NCBI GenBank assembly: GCA_026989395.1
Contig: JALSJK010000136.1
Location: 1-51,843 of the forward strand
DNA from: Methylomonas sp.
GTDB taxonomy: Bacteria > Pseudomonadota > Gammaproteobacteria > Methylococcales > Methylomonadaceae
DNA length: 51,843 nucleotides
Reading direction: 5' to 3'
Under the pieces are notes generated by a model. That model ran no database searches and was not told the origin of the DNA. It was given only the letters and a program-made list of their open reading frames with translations. How positions within the stretch are numbered: position 1 is the stretch's first letter; each line of letters begins with the position of its first letter. Position numbers and translations under genes: made by a program. Of the stretch, positions 24,518-33,803 are shown in pieces.

Positions 24518-26872
24518 ATGGCAAATGCATTCGCCGATATTAATCAATCCCTGTTCCATGTTACTGATCCTCTCAGGACGTTTATTAGTTCAGATAACAG
24601 CGAAAGTCTTGAAACCTTAATCGCGGGTATTAGAGAAAGAAAAAAATTTTTTCTGGTAACCGGACAACAAGGCTCTGGGAAAACAACGTTTATACAGCGG
24701 GCGGTTTGTGAGTTAGGATCAAAGACCAGGTTAATCAATCTTCATCGAGGTGCTCTTGATTTTCAGGAGTTGGTCGACTTCATTGGTCATGATCTCGATT
24801 CGAGTTTTTCTTTAGATGCTCCATTAAAAGATAAATTAAGTAGGCTGGGCAAATTGCTCGAAATGTGGTCATTACAACATTTAGTGATTGTAATTGATCA
24901 ATCGCTTAATATTCAGCAGCAATTGCTGGAAAATTTAATCAAGCTCAGTAATACAGAAATTTCTGATCAATGTTGCCCGCATTTGATTTTTGTGGGCTTG
25001 CCGAAATTTGAGGAAAAGTTACTGGCTGCTGGCTTACCTGCAGAAGTACTTGAAGGTGCTCTCTCATTGCAGATTGAACCACTTTCTGAAGACGAAGTAG
25101 TTGCCTACATTAATTTTCATTTGCAAAACCTTAAAAACCAAGGAAGGCATTTATTTTCTGATGATGCAATTAAAAGAATCGTTCATTACTCGAAAGGGTT
25201 GCCGAGGTTAATTAATCGTCTTTGTAGTTTGGCATTATTAACGGCGAAACTGGAAGAAAAATCGACAGTTAAGCCTGAAATGATCGAAGAAATTTTGCAG
25301 AACAGTTTGCTTTTGGGGAAAGAATGTGGCTATGTTGCCAATAAACCTATTGAGATTGGTGAGTCTGAGGCATTAGTTGAGCAGGAACTTCTGGCTGAAT
25401 CTAAATTAATTGCGCCAAAACCGGAAGTTAAGGGAAAAGAACCAGTTTCAGAAACTGATAGATATATTAAATTTTCCGATGCAATGGGAAAGGAAGTGTC
25501 TGATGAAGAAAAGGATGGATCACCAGAGGAAAATGATTTTGCCAGTGACAACAAAAAAATACCAAATGAGCCTATTAAGGAACTTGAAACAGTTTCTGAA
25601 GAGGCTAAGCGGAATATCTCAATTTTTTCTAACCAGACATCGACTTTTATAACTGCATTCATTATGGGCATGATTTTTTCAGCATTAATTGGGGCAGTTT
25701 TGTATTTTATGCAACAAACCAGTGAGGTGATGCCAGAAAATAAAATAGAAATTGCCAAAGCTGAACAAAATCAAAATTATGAAAAAATAAAACAGAAAAA
25801 AATAGCGGCACTTTTGGAGCGTTCTGAGCAGCAATTTGCAAAACAACAATTGATGACGCCTGGGCATGACAACGCATGGGAAAGTTATCGAAAAGTTCTT
25901 GATTTGGAGCCAGGTCATCCAAAAGCATTGGCAGGTATTGAAAAAATCAAGGACACTTTAGTGCTTTGGGCTAAGCAAGAGATTAAGCAAGAAAACTATC
26001 AACAGGCCGCTTATCATTATCGTAAGGCATTAGAGGCGTCTCCTAATGACCAAGGTATTGTTGAAGCATTGCGTGATATTGATAAAAAGGAATTATCAAA
26101 GAAAACCGTGGAGGTACCTGTTGTTAAAATAGCAGTTACCGATAATGAAAAGTATCAAATTGAACAATTACTAAAAAAGGCCGACCGGCAGTTGTCAGAA
26201 AAAAAATTAATGACGCCGGATGAAGACAGTGCTTGGTCCTCTTATAAAAAAATTCTGGCACTTGATCCCGAGCATCTACCGGCAAGAGAAGGTATAGAGA
26301 AAATTAAAGAGACCTATAAACTCTGGGCCAGGAATGAAATAAAAAAAGGGAATTTTAATCATGCCGCTTTTCTTTTGAGAAAGGCTTTGCAAATATCCCC
26401 GGATGATTCAGATATCCAAGAAATTGTGGCGAAAATTGAGGCTGGCAGTTCTACTACCGCATCTAGCTCGGTTCAACAAATTCATCGTGCGAATCGTAAA
26501 AATGCCCTGTCGCGAAGGGATTTTTATGAGCTGCTAAAGGATCCTTATGGGGTGGATGAGTTATTGGCTTTTGCTAAACAGCAAATTGCTAGAAAAAGAT
26601 TAACCAAGCCGGAAAGCGATAGTGCTTTTACTATTTATAAAATAATCCTCGAGCGTTATCCAACTCATCAGAAAGCCCTGGCGGGAATTAAGAAAATTAA
26701 AGATACTTATTTGCTTTGGGCGAGACACGAAATGAAAAAAGGAAATATAGATAAGGCCGAATTATTATACAGTAAGGCACTGGAGGTAGCGCCAGGCGAC
26801 CTAAATATAATGTCAACCTTAAAAAACCAATTCAAGAAGTCAAAGCCAACCTCTCCACCTCCGCGTAATTAA
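24518..26872 (+). CDS. ExeA/GspA-like AAA ATPase with three C-terminal tetratricopeptide-like repeats
   Basis: A protein of about 784 aa. The N-terminal AAA domain is of the ExeA/GspA type (Walker A GQQGSGKTT near residue 49; a sensor-like LIFVGLPKFEEKL; KGLPRLINRLCSLALL). A long acidic linker follows, one membrane segment at about 375-397, and three tandem units of about 95 residues (roughly 430-525, 545-642 and 668-778). Each unit contains a TP.xDxAxxxYxxIL core, a GIxKIKxTxxLWA helix and an AxxxYxKALExSP helix. It probably spans the inner membrane with the repeats in the periplasm. In the ExeA family the ATPase helps insert the secretin through peptidoglycan; the partner here is unknown. 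The ATG at 24518 is chosen over the TTG at 24506. Confidence 0.8.
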   Translation: MANAFADINQSLFHVTDPLRTFISSDNSESLETLIAGIRERKKFFLVTGQQGSGKTTFIQRAVCELGSKTRLINLHRGALDFQELVDFIGHDLDSSFSLDAPLKDKLSRLGKLLEMWSLQHLVIVIDQSLNIQQQLLENLIKLSNTEISDQCCPHLIFVGLPKFEEKLLAAGLPAEVLEGALSLQIEPLSEDEVVAYINFHLQNLKNQGRHLFSDDAIKRIVHYSKGLPRLINRLCSLALLTAKLEEKSTVKPEMIEEILQNSLLLGKECGYVANKPIEIGESEALVEQELLAESKLIAPKPEVKGKEPVSETDRYIKFSDAMGKEVSDEEKDGSPEENDFASDNKKIPNEPIKELETVSEEAKRNISIFSNQTSTFITAFIMGMIFSALIGAVLYFMQQTSEVMPENKIEIAKAEQNQNYEKIKQKKIAALLERSEQQFAKQQLMTPGHDNAWESYRKVLDLEPGHPKALAGIEKIKDTLVLWAKQEIKQENYQQAAYHYRKALEASPNDQGIVEALRDIDKKELSKKTVEVPVVKIAVTDNEKYQIEQLLKKADRQLSEKKLMTPDEDSAWSSYKKILALDPEHLPAREGIEKIKETYKLWARNEIKKGNFNHAAFLLRKALQISPDDSDIQEIVAKIEAGSSTTASSSVQQIHRANRKNALSRRDFYELLKDPYGVDELLAFAKQQIARKRLTKPESDSAFTIYKIILERYPTHQKALAGIKKIKDTYLLWARHEMKKGNIDKAELLYSKALEVAPGDLNIMSTLKNQFKKSKPTSPPPRN

Positions 26873-26887
26873 CGCATCGGTAACTTT

Positions 26888-26944
26888 AAGGTCGGCAGAC
26901 CTTTAATTATAAAAGGCAAGCAATATTTGATTTTGTTTGCCTTT
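26888..26944. terminator. Two adjacent hairpins between convergent genes
   Basis: The first stem AAGGTC/GACCTT spans 26888-26903. The second, AAAGGCAA/TTGCCTTT, spans 26912-26944 and on the minus strand is followed by a T-rich run. They separate the ExeA-like gene from convergent cspA and probably terminate both. Confidence 0.6.
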
Positions 26945-26966
26945 GTATTGCGACAAAAGGTAATTG

Positions 26967-27170
26967 TTATTCTGGATTTACGTTGACTGCTGCCAGGCCT
27001 TTAGGACCGTTTTCTATTTCAAACGATACTGTTTGGCCGGGTGTTAAAGTTTTAAACCCTTCTCCCTGAATAACTGAATGATGAACGAACACATCTTCAT
27101 CTCCTTCGGAAGGCTCTATAAAGCCAAAACCCTTGGTGTTGTTAAACCATTTCACGGTACCTGTCGCCAT
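26967..27170 (-). CDS. Cold-shock protein, CspA family
   Basis: A 67-aa single cold-shock domain. Both RNA-binding motifs are intact: RNP1 KGFGFI near residues 13-18 and RNP2 VFVHHS near 27-32. It starts [20 protein letters not shown]. It binds single-stranded RNA or DNA and can act as an RNA chaperone. A 234-base gap separates it from the upstream CBS gene, room for its own promoter and leader, so I treat it as a separate transcript. Confidence 0.95.
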   Translation of the reverse strand: MATGTVKWFNNTKGFGFIEPSEGDEDVFVHHSVIQGEGFKTLTPGQTVSFEIENGPKGLAAVNVNPE

Positions 27171-27404
27171 TTTGAAAACTCCAACTTAATTTAATATATC
27201 GACTAAAATTGACATGGAGTTTGGCATTTTGGAGCATGCTCGCATTTACAGAGTATTAAACAGATAACACGCTTGTGCACCGGTGCCATTTATTCCATGT
27301 GCAATAAATTATAAAGATACTGCAGAGCATGTGCTATTTAGATTGATACATAAATATTCAGCATCTGCGAGTTCCCATTGTACTGCTATTTTCTCAGTTA
27401 TGCA

Positions 27405-27812
27405 TCAACATATTTTATAAAGTCCGTCTAACACCAAAGAATTGGGGCTTACCATTCCAATTATTGTTTCACCTTCCATGACTGGTGCTCTAACCAGGTT
27501 ATATGTTGCAAAAAGCCGAGAACAATATCGAATGTCCATTTCTGGTCGAACAGAAATCACCGGCACAGTCATGATTTCATATACATTAACACGCTCCGGA
27601 GCTCTATTTTTTGCTAAAACGTGACGAGCAATATCTGCGGAAGTGATTAGCCCAAATTCGTCATCTTCATGGCGTTTATTAACAATTAGCACAGAGGTTC
27701 TGGCTGTTTTCATGGTTTTTAGCGCTTCACCAATGGTGGCAATGCCGTCAACAGTTGTGAATTCGGGTTTCATGACATCACGAACCCGAATAATCTTTGG
27801 TTTAACGTTCAT
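27405..27812 (-). CDS. Two-CBS-domain regulatory protein
   Basis: A 135-aa protein made of a tandem CBS pair (first ending in TSVLIVNKRHEDDEFGLITSADIARHVL, second with MTVPVISVRPEMDIRYCSRLFATYNLVRAPVMEG and ending IGMVSPNSLVLDGL). CBS pairs bind adenine nucleotides or related ligands and gate partner proteins. It overlaps the PII-like gene by 4 bases (ATGA), so the two are translationally coupled. It is the last gene of the DUF1538 operon. Confidence 0.85.
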   Translation of the reverse strand: MNVKPKIIRVRDVMKPEFTTVDGIATIGEALKTMKTARTSVLIVNKRHEDDEFGLITSADIARHVLAKNRAPERVNVYEIMTVPVISVRPEMDIRYCSRLFATYNLVRAPVMEGETIIGMVSPNSLVLDGLYKIC

Positions 27813-28159
27813 ACATCATCCTCATATTCCTGTGCTAGCTCATTAACTTGATGCATGACGCCTATAGCATCTTCAACATCAATTTGTAAGGCAATGCCAG
27901 TGCCGGGTTTAGTGTCAAATTCGGCGGTTTTGGCTATTTCCTCCAAGATATGCCGGCTAAGATGTTCTTCGACCAGAAAAAGCAATACATCTCGTTGGTT
28001 TTCTAGTGTTAGTCCGAAAAAAGTTTTGGGTTGTTTCAGGCCTTCTCCGCGAGCATTATTAATAACTGTGGCGCCTTTCGCGCCATATTTTCGTGCCGTG
28101 TCAAGCACGAGGTCGGTTTTGTTGTCTTCGACAAATGCGATAATTAATTTAAAGTGCAT
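27809..28159 (-). CDS. PII-like signalling protein
   Basis: A 116-aa protein with the PII (GlnB) fold pattern. The first strand is FKLIIAFVEDNKTDLVLDTARKYGAKGATV, a shortened T-loop-like region follows (NARGEGLKQPKTFFGL), then a second strand-helix and the C-terminal DTKPGTGIALQIDVEDAIGV corresponding to the GDGKIFV segment of GlnB. The uridylylated Tyr of classical GlnB is absent and the T-loop differs, so it belongs with the PII-like proteins that control transporters rather than nitrogen-sensing GlnB. It is 16 bases downstream of a DUF1538 gene and coupled to the CBS gene. Confidence 0.75.
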   Translation of the reverse strand: MHFKLIIAFVEDNKTDLVLDTARKYGAKGATVINNARGEGLKQPKTFFGLTLENQRDVLLFLVEEHLSRHILEEIAKTAEFDTKPGTGIALQIDVEDAIGVMHQVNELAQEYEDDV

Positions 28160-28175
28160 AATAATATTCTCAAAA

Positions 28176-28946
28176 TTAAGTCAGGCTTCCCTTATTACGC
28201 CATTCAGCAATTTGAGCGTAACTCAAAACTGCGATGATTGGAAATAAACTGGCAAAAGCAATCAAGCCAAAGCCATCAAGTAATGGGTTTCGACCAGGGA
28301 CAGTTGAGGCCAGCTCTAGTCCTAGTGCGGTAACAAGCGGTACTGTGACGGTTGAAGTGGTCACGCCCCCTGAGTCATAGGCGAGACCAATAATGAGTTT
28401 TGGCGCAAAGATGGTTTGGATGATTACTATGATGTAACCTGCAACAATATACAAATACAGTTCTGTTCCCGTAATGATACGAAATGTTCCCAGTGCGATA
28501 CCAAATGCAACGCCAATGGAGACGGCTATTCTAAGACTAAAGGCATGAATTGCTCCTCCAGAAAGTTGTTCGGCTTTGATAGCGACAGCAATCAATGAGG
28601 GTTCTGCCAGTGTGGTGGCAAAACCAAGGCTTGCGGCAAATGCGTAAACCCAATAATAAGATAGCCAGCTGACTTTAGTTGCCTGAGAGTCAATGTTAAT
28701 GAATTCTGGGGTCGTCAGTTGGTGAGCCATTAATTCTCCCAAAGGGAATAACGCCATTTGCAGCCCTTGAAGAAACAGGGCGATACCTACGACAACATAG
28801 AGAAAGCCAAATAAGGTTTTTCCTGGATGTAAAATTGGTTTACGTATGATTACAATTTGAAAACCGATAATAATAGCGGCAATCGGTAAGACATCCCTTC
28901 CAGTGTCTAATAAAGTTTTGGAAAAAATAACTAGCCAATCAATCAT
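28176..28946 (-). CDS. DUF1538 membrane protein (second half-transporter)
   Basis: A 256-aa polytopic protein of DUF1538 with about seven hydrophobic segments. The signature is a loop [21 protein letters not shown] followed by [21 protein letters not shown]. An earlier [14 protein letters not shown] segment recurs in the neighbour. It shares this architecture with the gene upstream and overlaps it by 4 bases. DUF1538 proteins also occur, as I recall, as one chain of about 500 aa, so the two genes likely form one unit. They look like transporters, but the substrate is not known. Confidence 0.85.
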   Translation of the reverse strand: MIDWLVIFSKTLLDTGRDVLPIAAIIIGFQIVIIRKPILHPGKTLFGFLYVVVGIALFLQGLQMALFPLGELMAHQLTTPEFINIDSQATKVSWLSYYWVYAFAASLGFATTLAEPSLIAVAIKAEQLSGGAIHAFSLRIAVSIGVAFGIALGTFRIITGTELYLYIVAGYIIVIIQTIFAPKLIIGLAYDSGGVTTSTVTVPLVTALGLELASTVPGRNPLLDGFGLIAFASLFPIIAVLSYAQIAEWRNKGSLT

Positions 28947-29677
28947 AATATGATGCCGTAGGCCATGACAAAAATCATCGGTGTAAGAGATGCAAACGCG
29001 ATTAAGCCAAATCCATCAGTCATTGGATTGCGGCCTTTAATGGCAGTTGCCAAGCCTACGCCTAGCGCCGTTACCAGAGGTACGGTAATGGTAGAAGTTG
29101 TTACCCCGCCAGAATCATAAGCAATACCGATAATTTCATCTGGCGCAAACGGGGTAATAACAACCACAATCGCATAACCGCTAATAATTAAATAATGCAG
29201 TGGCCAGCCATGCAGGATGCGTAATACGCCAATTACTATAGCGATGCCAACGGAAAATGCAACGGTGATGCGCAAACCAAATGCATAATTTGACTTGGCC
29301 GCATCGGAGTCATTAATGATATTTCCCAGGCTGGCAATTTCGGCAGCTTCATTGGTAACTGCTATTAAAGCAGGCTCGGCAATGGTAGTGCCAAATCCAA
29401 GGCAGAAAGCAAAGGCCAGCAGCCAAAATAAGCTGCCTTTTTGAGCAAATGCATAAGCCATGGATTCGCCAATTGGAAATAAACTAAGTTCCAGGCCGAT
29501 AATGAAAAATGTTAGACCCAATATTACTAATAGAGTGCCTGTAATCAAGTTAATAATGTCGGGCAACGGTTGTTCTATGACAAAAATCTGAAAAAATAAA
29601 ATAACAGTAAAAATCGGGACAAGATCGATGAAGCTTTCGAAAATTTGCTTAATGAATCGATTCTTAAGAAAGGTCAT
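28943..29677 (-). CDS. DUF1538 membrane protein (first half-transporter)
   Basis: A 244-aa polytopic DUF1538 protein, the first gene of a minus-strand operon. It carries [21 protein letters not shown] and the same [21 protein letters not shown] loop as its neighbour, then [20 protein letters not shown]. Six to seven hydrophobic helices are visible. The repeated AEP and DSGGVTTST motifs suggest duplicated half-transporters with a shared translocation site. It is divergent from the NdvB-like gene, with a 224-base promoter region between. Confidence 0.85.
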   Translation of the reverse strand: MTFLKNRFIKQIFESFIDLVPIFTVILFFQIFVIEQPLPDIINLITGTLLVILGLTFFIIGLELSLFPIGESMAYAFAQKGSLFWLLAFAFCLGFGTTIAEPALIAVTNEAAEIASLGNIINDSDAAKSNYAFGLRITVAFSVGIAIVIGVLRILHGWPLHYLIISGYAIVVVITPFAPDEIIGIAYDSGGVTTSTITVPLVTALGVGLATAIKGRNPMTDGFGLIAFASLTPMIFVMAYGIIL

Positions 29678-29901
29678 TAGTATATTTCTTTGCGTGTAAT
29701 CATTCCGATTGTACCGATAGTAAAATTTTTTTCAAAAGGGAAAATGGGCTAATTTTTTGTAAGTGTAGGAAATAGCGTACACTTTTCTCGTGGGAATTCA
29801 TATTCATTTAAGTATTAATGCCTATAGTGGAAATTCAAGAATAAATAAAAAAATCCTGATTGTTATCAGATGTGCTGTGTGAATATGGAGACTGATTTAC
29901 G

Positions 29902-32532
29902 ATGAAAAAATCTTTTGTTTTTATTATTACGCTGGTTTTGCTGGTTTTAGCCAATTTAGTATTTTGGGCTTATCTCAATCAGCCGCAAAATGCCCGGGAG
30001 TGGGACGGTGTGATGATGGGATTATCCTTCAACCCTATGCGTAGGCATCATGATCCATTCAAAAAACATTATCCTAACCAATGGGAAATTGAAGAAGATA
30101 TAGCACTTCTAGAAAATAAAGTGCATGCAATCCGGACATATAGTGTTAACAACGGTTTTGATAAAATACCAGAGTTGGCGCAAAAACATCATATTAATGT
30201 GACGCTTGGCGCTTGGATAGACAAGGATGCCGCTTCCAATCAACGAGAAGTGGATAGATTGATTGAGTTAAGTCGGCAAAACAGCCCAAATATTATCAGA
30301 ACCATGGTTGGAAACGAAGCGGTGCTCAGAAAAGATGTATCTGTCAGCGAGTTGATATATTTGATCCGACAGGTGAAAAGTCAAACATGGAGACCTGTTA
30401 GTACTTCAGAAACATGGGATATTTGGCTTAAATATCCTGAGCTTGGTGAGGAAGTCGACTTCATTGCTGCACATATTCTACCGTATTGGGAAGGAATTCC
30501 TGCAGATGAGGCTGTTGAGTATGTTTTTCAGCGTTATTATGACTTGCAGAAAGCATTTCCTGACAAGCAAATTATTATTACCGAAGTGGGCTGGCCATCC
30601 AATGGACAGCCAATAAAACAGGCTTCTGCTTCAATTATCAATCAGGCTCGGTTTCTTAGAGATTTTCTAAATCGTGCGCATGCCGAAAATATCGTCTACT
30701 ATGCTGTTGAGGCATTTGATCAGCCATGGAAGATGACCAGTGAAGGTTCATCTGGTGCCTATTGGGGTTTGTATGATGCTGAGCGCAAGCCAAAGTTTTC
30801 CATGCAAGGTGCTGTGCAAAAACTGCCAAAATGGCGTTATTGGGCAGTTGGTGCAGTTTCACTTAGCTTGCTTGTTACTTTCCTGTTTTTATTTAACAGA
30901 AAGCGCCTGAAATTACCTGGCGTGGTGTTTTTTGGCTTGATAGCCAATCTTGGCGCGTCAACCTTAGCTTGGACTGCATCCATTGGCGCGCATCAGTATC
31001 AAACAACCTTTACTGCTTTTTTGTGGATTATTTTATTATTGATGCAAGCGCTTGCAGTCTTGGTCTTGTTGGTAGAAAGCCTGGAATTGGTTGAGGTGTT
31101 ATGGAACCGGAATAGCACACGTAATTTCAAACCTTTAAAAGTCAGTCCGGATTTTGTTTTTCCAAAAGTATCTTTACACATTCCAATTCATAATGAGCCG
31201 CCAGAGATGGTCCGTCAGACACTGGAAGCGATTGACCGGCTTGATTATCCCAATCTTGAAGTGTTGGTAATCGACAATAACACCACTGATCCCGCTGTTT
31301 GGAAACCAGTTCGAGATGATTGTGCGCGCCTGGGTTCAAAGTTCCGTTTCTTTCATTTGGAAAATTGGCCAGGCTATAAGGCAGGAGCATTAAATTATGC
31401 GCTTGAGCAGACAGCAGAAGATGCTGAAGTCATTGCTGTTATTGATAGTGATTATATTGTCTCGCCGGACTGGTTAAAAAGCTTAGTGCCTTATTTTGAT
31501 AATCCTGAAGTTGGTTTTGTACAAGCCCCTCAAAATTACCATGATTGGAAGCAACATTGGTTTAAAACCTTAACGAACTGGGAATATGCTGGTTTTTTCA
31601 ATATCGGTATGGTGCAGAGGAACGAATATAACGCCATCATTCAACATGGCACCATGACCATGATTCGTAAAACGGCCCTTGAAGCTGTTGGAAAATGGGG
31701 AGAATGGTGTATTTGTGAGGATAGTGAGTTGGGAATTCGGCTTTACCGTGCCGGATATGATTCAGTTTATGTCAAAGATACCTTTGGCCGTGGCGTAACG
31801 CCATATACTTTTTCTGGTTACATCACGCAGCGGCATCGCTGGGTATATGGAGCCATGCAAATTATCAAGGCGCATTGGCGCAGTTTGCTTTCTTTTGGGA
31901 AAACTGACTTGACGCCTGCGCAGCGTTATTATTTTGTGGCAGGTTGGCTGCCGTGGTTTTCTGATGCGCTGGCATTAATTTTTACAGTCGCCAGTTTAAT
32001 TTTATCAGCGAGAATTTTTATTGATCCAGTTGCGGGTGAGTTGCCCATCGCAGCGTTTGTATTGCCCACTATAGGCCTGTTTGGCTTTAAATTAATTCGG
32101 AGTTTGTGGTTATATCGGGTGAGGGTTAAATGTACTTTACTCCAAACACTTGGCGCCACATTAGCCGGGTTGGCTTTAACCCATACTGTTGCCATAGCAA
32201 CACTACAAGGTTTGTTTACTTCAGGCCGTCCTTTTTTACGAACTCCAAAGTGCGAAAAAGAACGCCCTTTTTTTGCTGGCCTGATGACCATTCGTCAAGA
32301 ACTGGTATTTCTGGTTTTGCTCTGGACGGCGGCTTATTTTATGAGTACCTTGGAACACTTTGATAATATGACTGGTAAGCTATGGACAGCTGTCCTTTTA
32401 GTGCAGTCAGTTCCATATTTTGCATCCCTGCTGGTATTGCTGATCAATATTGGCCCAAATGTTAAAGAGCTTTCAGATGGTGTTGCAAAGACAAAGAAAA
32501 CTACGGGTGTTTCTTCTGGAACGGCGATTTGA
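29902..32532 (+). CDS. NdvB-like GH17-GT2 beta-glucan synthase
   Basis: An 876-aa fusion. After an N-terminal signal anchor, residues about 30-305 form a GH17-type glucanosyl domain with the usual two acids, Glu139 in GNEAVL and Glu228 in ITEVGWPSNG. Two or three membrane helices follow (about 312-395), then a family-2 glycosyltransferase domain with DSD at 515-517, the ED pair in CEDSELG (606-607) and QRHRW (643-647). More helices close the protein. This order matches NdvB-type enzymes that make cyclic or linear beta-1,3/1,6-glucans exported to the periplasm. It is monocistronic by appearance. Confidence 0.9.
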   Translation: MKKSFVFIITLVLLVLANLVFWAYLNQPQNAREWDGVMMGLSFNPMRRHHDPFKKHYPNQWEIEEDIALLENKVHAIRTYSVNNGFDKIPELAQKHHINVTLGAWIDKDAASNQREVDRLIELSRQNSPNIIRTMVGNEAVLRKDVSVSELIYLIRQVKSQTWRPVSTSETWDIWLKYPELGEEVDFIAAHILPYWEGIPADEAVEYVFQRYYDLQKAFPDKQIIITEVGWPSNGQPIKQASASIINQARFLRDFLNRAHAENIVYYAVEAFDQPWKMTSEGSSGAYWGLYDAERKPKFSMQGAVQKLPKWRYWAVGAVSLSLLVTFLFLFNRKRLKLPGVVFFGLIANLGASTLAWTASIGAHQYQTTFTAFLWIILLLMQALAVLVLLVESLELVEVLWNRNSTRNFKPLKVSPDFVFPKVSLHIPIHNEPPEMVRQTLEAIDRLDYPNLEVLVIDNNTTDPAVWKPVRDDCARLGSKFRFFHLENWPGYKAGALNYALEQTAEDAEVIAVIDSDYIVSPDWLKSLVPYFDNPEVGFVQAPQNYHDWKQHWFKTLTNWEYAGFFNIGMVQRNEYNAIIQHGTMTMIRKTALEAVGKWGEWCICEDSELGIRLYRAGYDSVYVKDTFGRGVTPYTFSGYITQRHRWVYGAMQIIKAHWRSLLSFGKTDLTPAQRYYFVAGWLPWFSDALALIFTVASLILSARIFIDPVAGELPIAAFVLPTIGLFGFKLIRSLWLYRVRVKCTLLQTLGATLAGLALTHTVAIATLQGLFTSGRPFLRTPKCEKERPFFAGLMTIRQELVFLVLLWTAAYFMSTLEHFDNMTGKLWTAVLLVQSVPYFASLLVLLINIGPNVKELSDGVAKTKKTTGVSSGTAI

Positions 32533-32560
32533 ATTTACAATTGCTTGCATCGCCTTGTTC

Positions 32561-32719
32561 AGGAACGCACATGGAATAACTTAAGCAACTTGCTTGTTTT
32601 TTATCCGTCTTCTGCGTCTGTAAAAATAGTTACATAGCTGACTATGCATCTATTTCTACGCCTTGAATACGAATAAAAACTACTGCGCCAGTTGCCCAAC
32701 TTTTTCCGTGCGAAGTATA
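32561..32719. repeat. Divergent 159-bp member of the palindromic repeat family
   Basis: The left end AGGAACGCACATGGAATAAC and the right end (CCGTGCGAAGTATA) are imperfect inverted copies. The centre (AGTTACATAGCTGACTATGC) aligns with the centre of the element at 7572-7735 at about 74% over 38 bases. It lies between the convergent NdvB-like and solute-binding-protein genes. Confidence 0.6.
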
Positions 32720-32720
32720 A

Positions 32721-33683
32721 TTAAAGAAACCAAAAAGTTTCATCGGCTAATTTGTTAGATGAGCCGGTAAGGCGATTTTTACTAATCTCTTTGAGCAGCA
32801 AATAAATTTTCTCAGCCGCTTTTTGTTGATTTGCTCCCCATTCCTTTACTAATCCTTGGCAATAGCGTTTTCGAAGTAAGTTTTGGGTCTCTCTGGAAGA
32901 AGTTTTAGTTAAAGGAATAATTTGTTGCCAGACAAGATCATTCTCACAAATTGAATTTTTTGCACTGATTGCTGCATTGAAATAAGCATTAAGCGCTTTT
33001 TGATTTTGTTTGGCCCAGCTTCGTTTAAAAACATAACCTAAGGTTGGAACAGCCACTGAAATTCCCAGTTCTTGCAGAATTTTCTTGCCGTTGAGTAATT
33101 GGTGATAGCCTTGTTCTTCAAGTCTTGCAGCGTAATGCCAATAAGTGATAGTGGCGTCCAGCCTATTTTTTATCAGTTGCTGATTGAGTAATGGCGGCGC
33201 TGCAAAAACTTTTTCTACGGATTGTCCTAGATCAAATTTTTGTTTTTTTGCCAAAGCGAGTAGTAATAGCCAGTTTTTGTCCAGCTCGCCACCAGCAATT
33301 CCTAAACGCTTTCCTTTAAGATCCTGCAGCTTGGAGATTTGATTTTTAGGGTTTGTGATTAATGCACCAGCAGTATTGGAGTAAGGGTAAAATGTTAAAT
33401 CAAAACCACTGGACCGTTGCCTGGAGACCCAAATCCAGTCGGAAATAATCACGTCCACTGAATCTGCCAAAAGGGCAATTTTTCCCGCTTGCGGATTTGC
33501 GACCGGTTGGATTGCAATATGGTATTGATCTGTATCCAGCAATCCTAGTTTTTTTAAAGCAGTTACCTCCCAGTTGACTGTTCCAAACGGGAGCACACCC
33601 AATCGGATAATGGTTTTTTCTGAAGCACTGAGATTGGTAATGAAAAGCAGTAGAACGCATAAGGTTTGCAAGATTATTTTCAT
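32721..33683 (-). CDS. Periplasmic solute-binding protein, NitT/TauT-like
   Basis: A 320-aa protein with a signal peptide (MKIILQTLCVLLLFITNLSA) and a mature part of the NMT1/SsuA type: RLGVLPFGTVNWEV, a segment counting DVIISDWIWVSRQ, the hinge motif LKGKRLGIAGGELDKNW and a C-terminal helical lobe. Such proteins deliver sulfonates, nitrate, taurine or pyrimidine precursors to an ABC importer. No permease or ATPase lies next to it, so it is an orphan here; the ligand is undetermined. It is divergent from moaA. Confidence 0.8.
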   Translation of the reverse strand: MKIILQTLCVLLLFITNLSASEKTIIRLGVLPFGTVNWEVTALKKLGLLDTDQYHIAIQPVANPQAGKIALLADSVDVIISDWIWVSRQRSSGFDLTFYPYSNTAGALITNPKNQISKLQDLKGKRLGIAGGELDKNWLLLLALAKKQKFDLGQSVEKVFAAPPLLNQQLIKNRLDATITYWHYAARLEEQGYHQLLNGKKILQELGISVAVPTLGYVFKRSWAKQNQKALNAYFNAAISAKNSICENDLVWQQIIPLTKTSSRETQNLLRKRYCQGLVKEWGANQQKAAEKIYLLLKEISKNRLTGSSNKLADETFWFL

Positions 33684-33803
33684 GGAATTGCTTGGAAGTT
33701 GCCGCGGGAAATACCACTATTCTAGCTGGAACTAGTATTGTTTGGAAACTAAGTGTTCAAAACTGGTAATATTAGTATTCTTGGAATATAAAAGATTGTG
33801 CTG

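Noticed and set aside
27171-27404. A CRISPR, phage or tRNA signal in the cspA upstream gap
   Set aside because: No regularly spaced repeats or cloverleaf were found; it is an AT-rich promoter and leader region.
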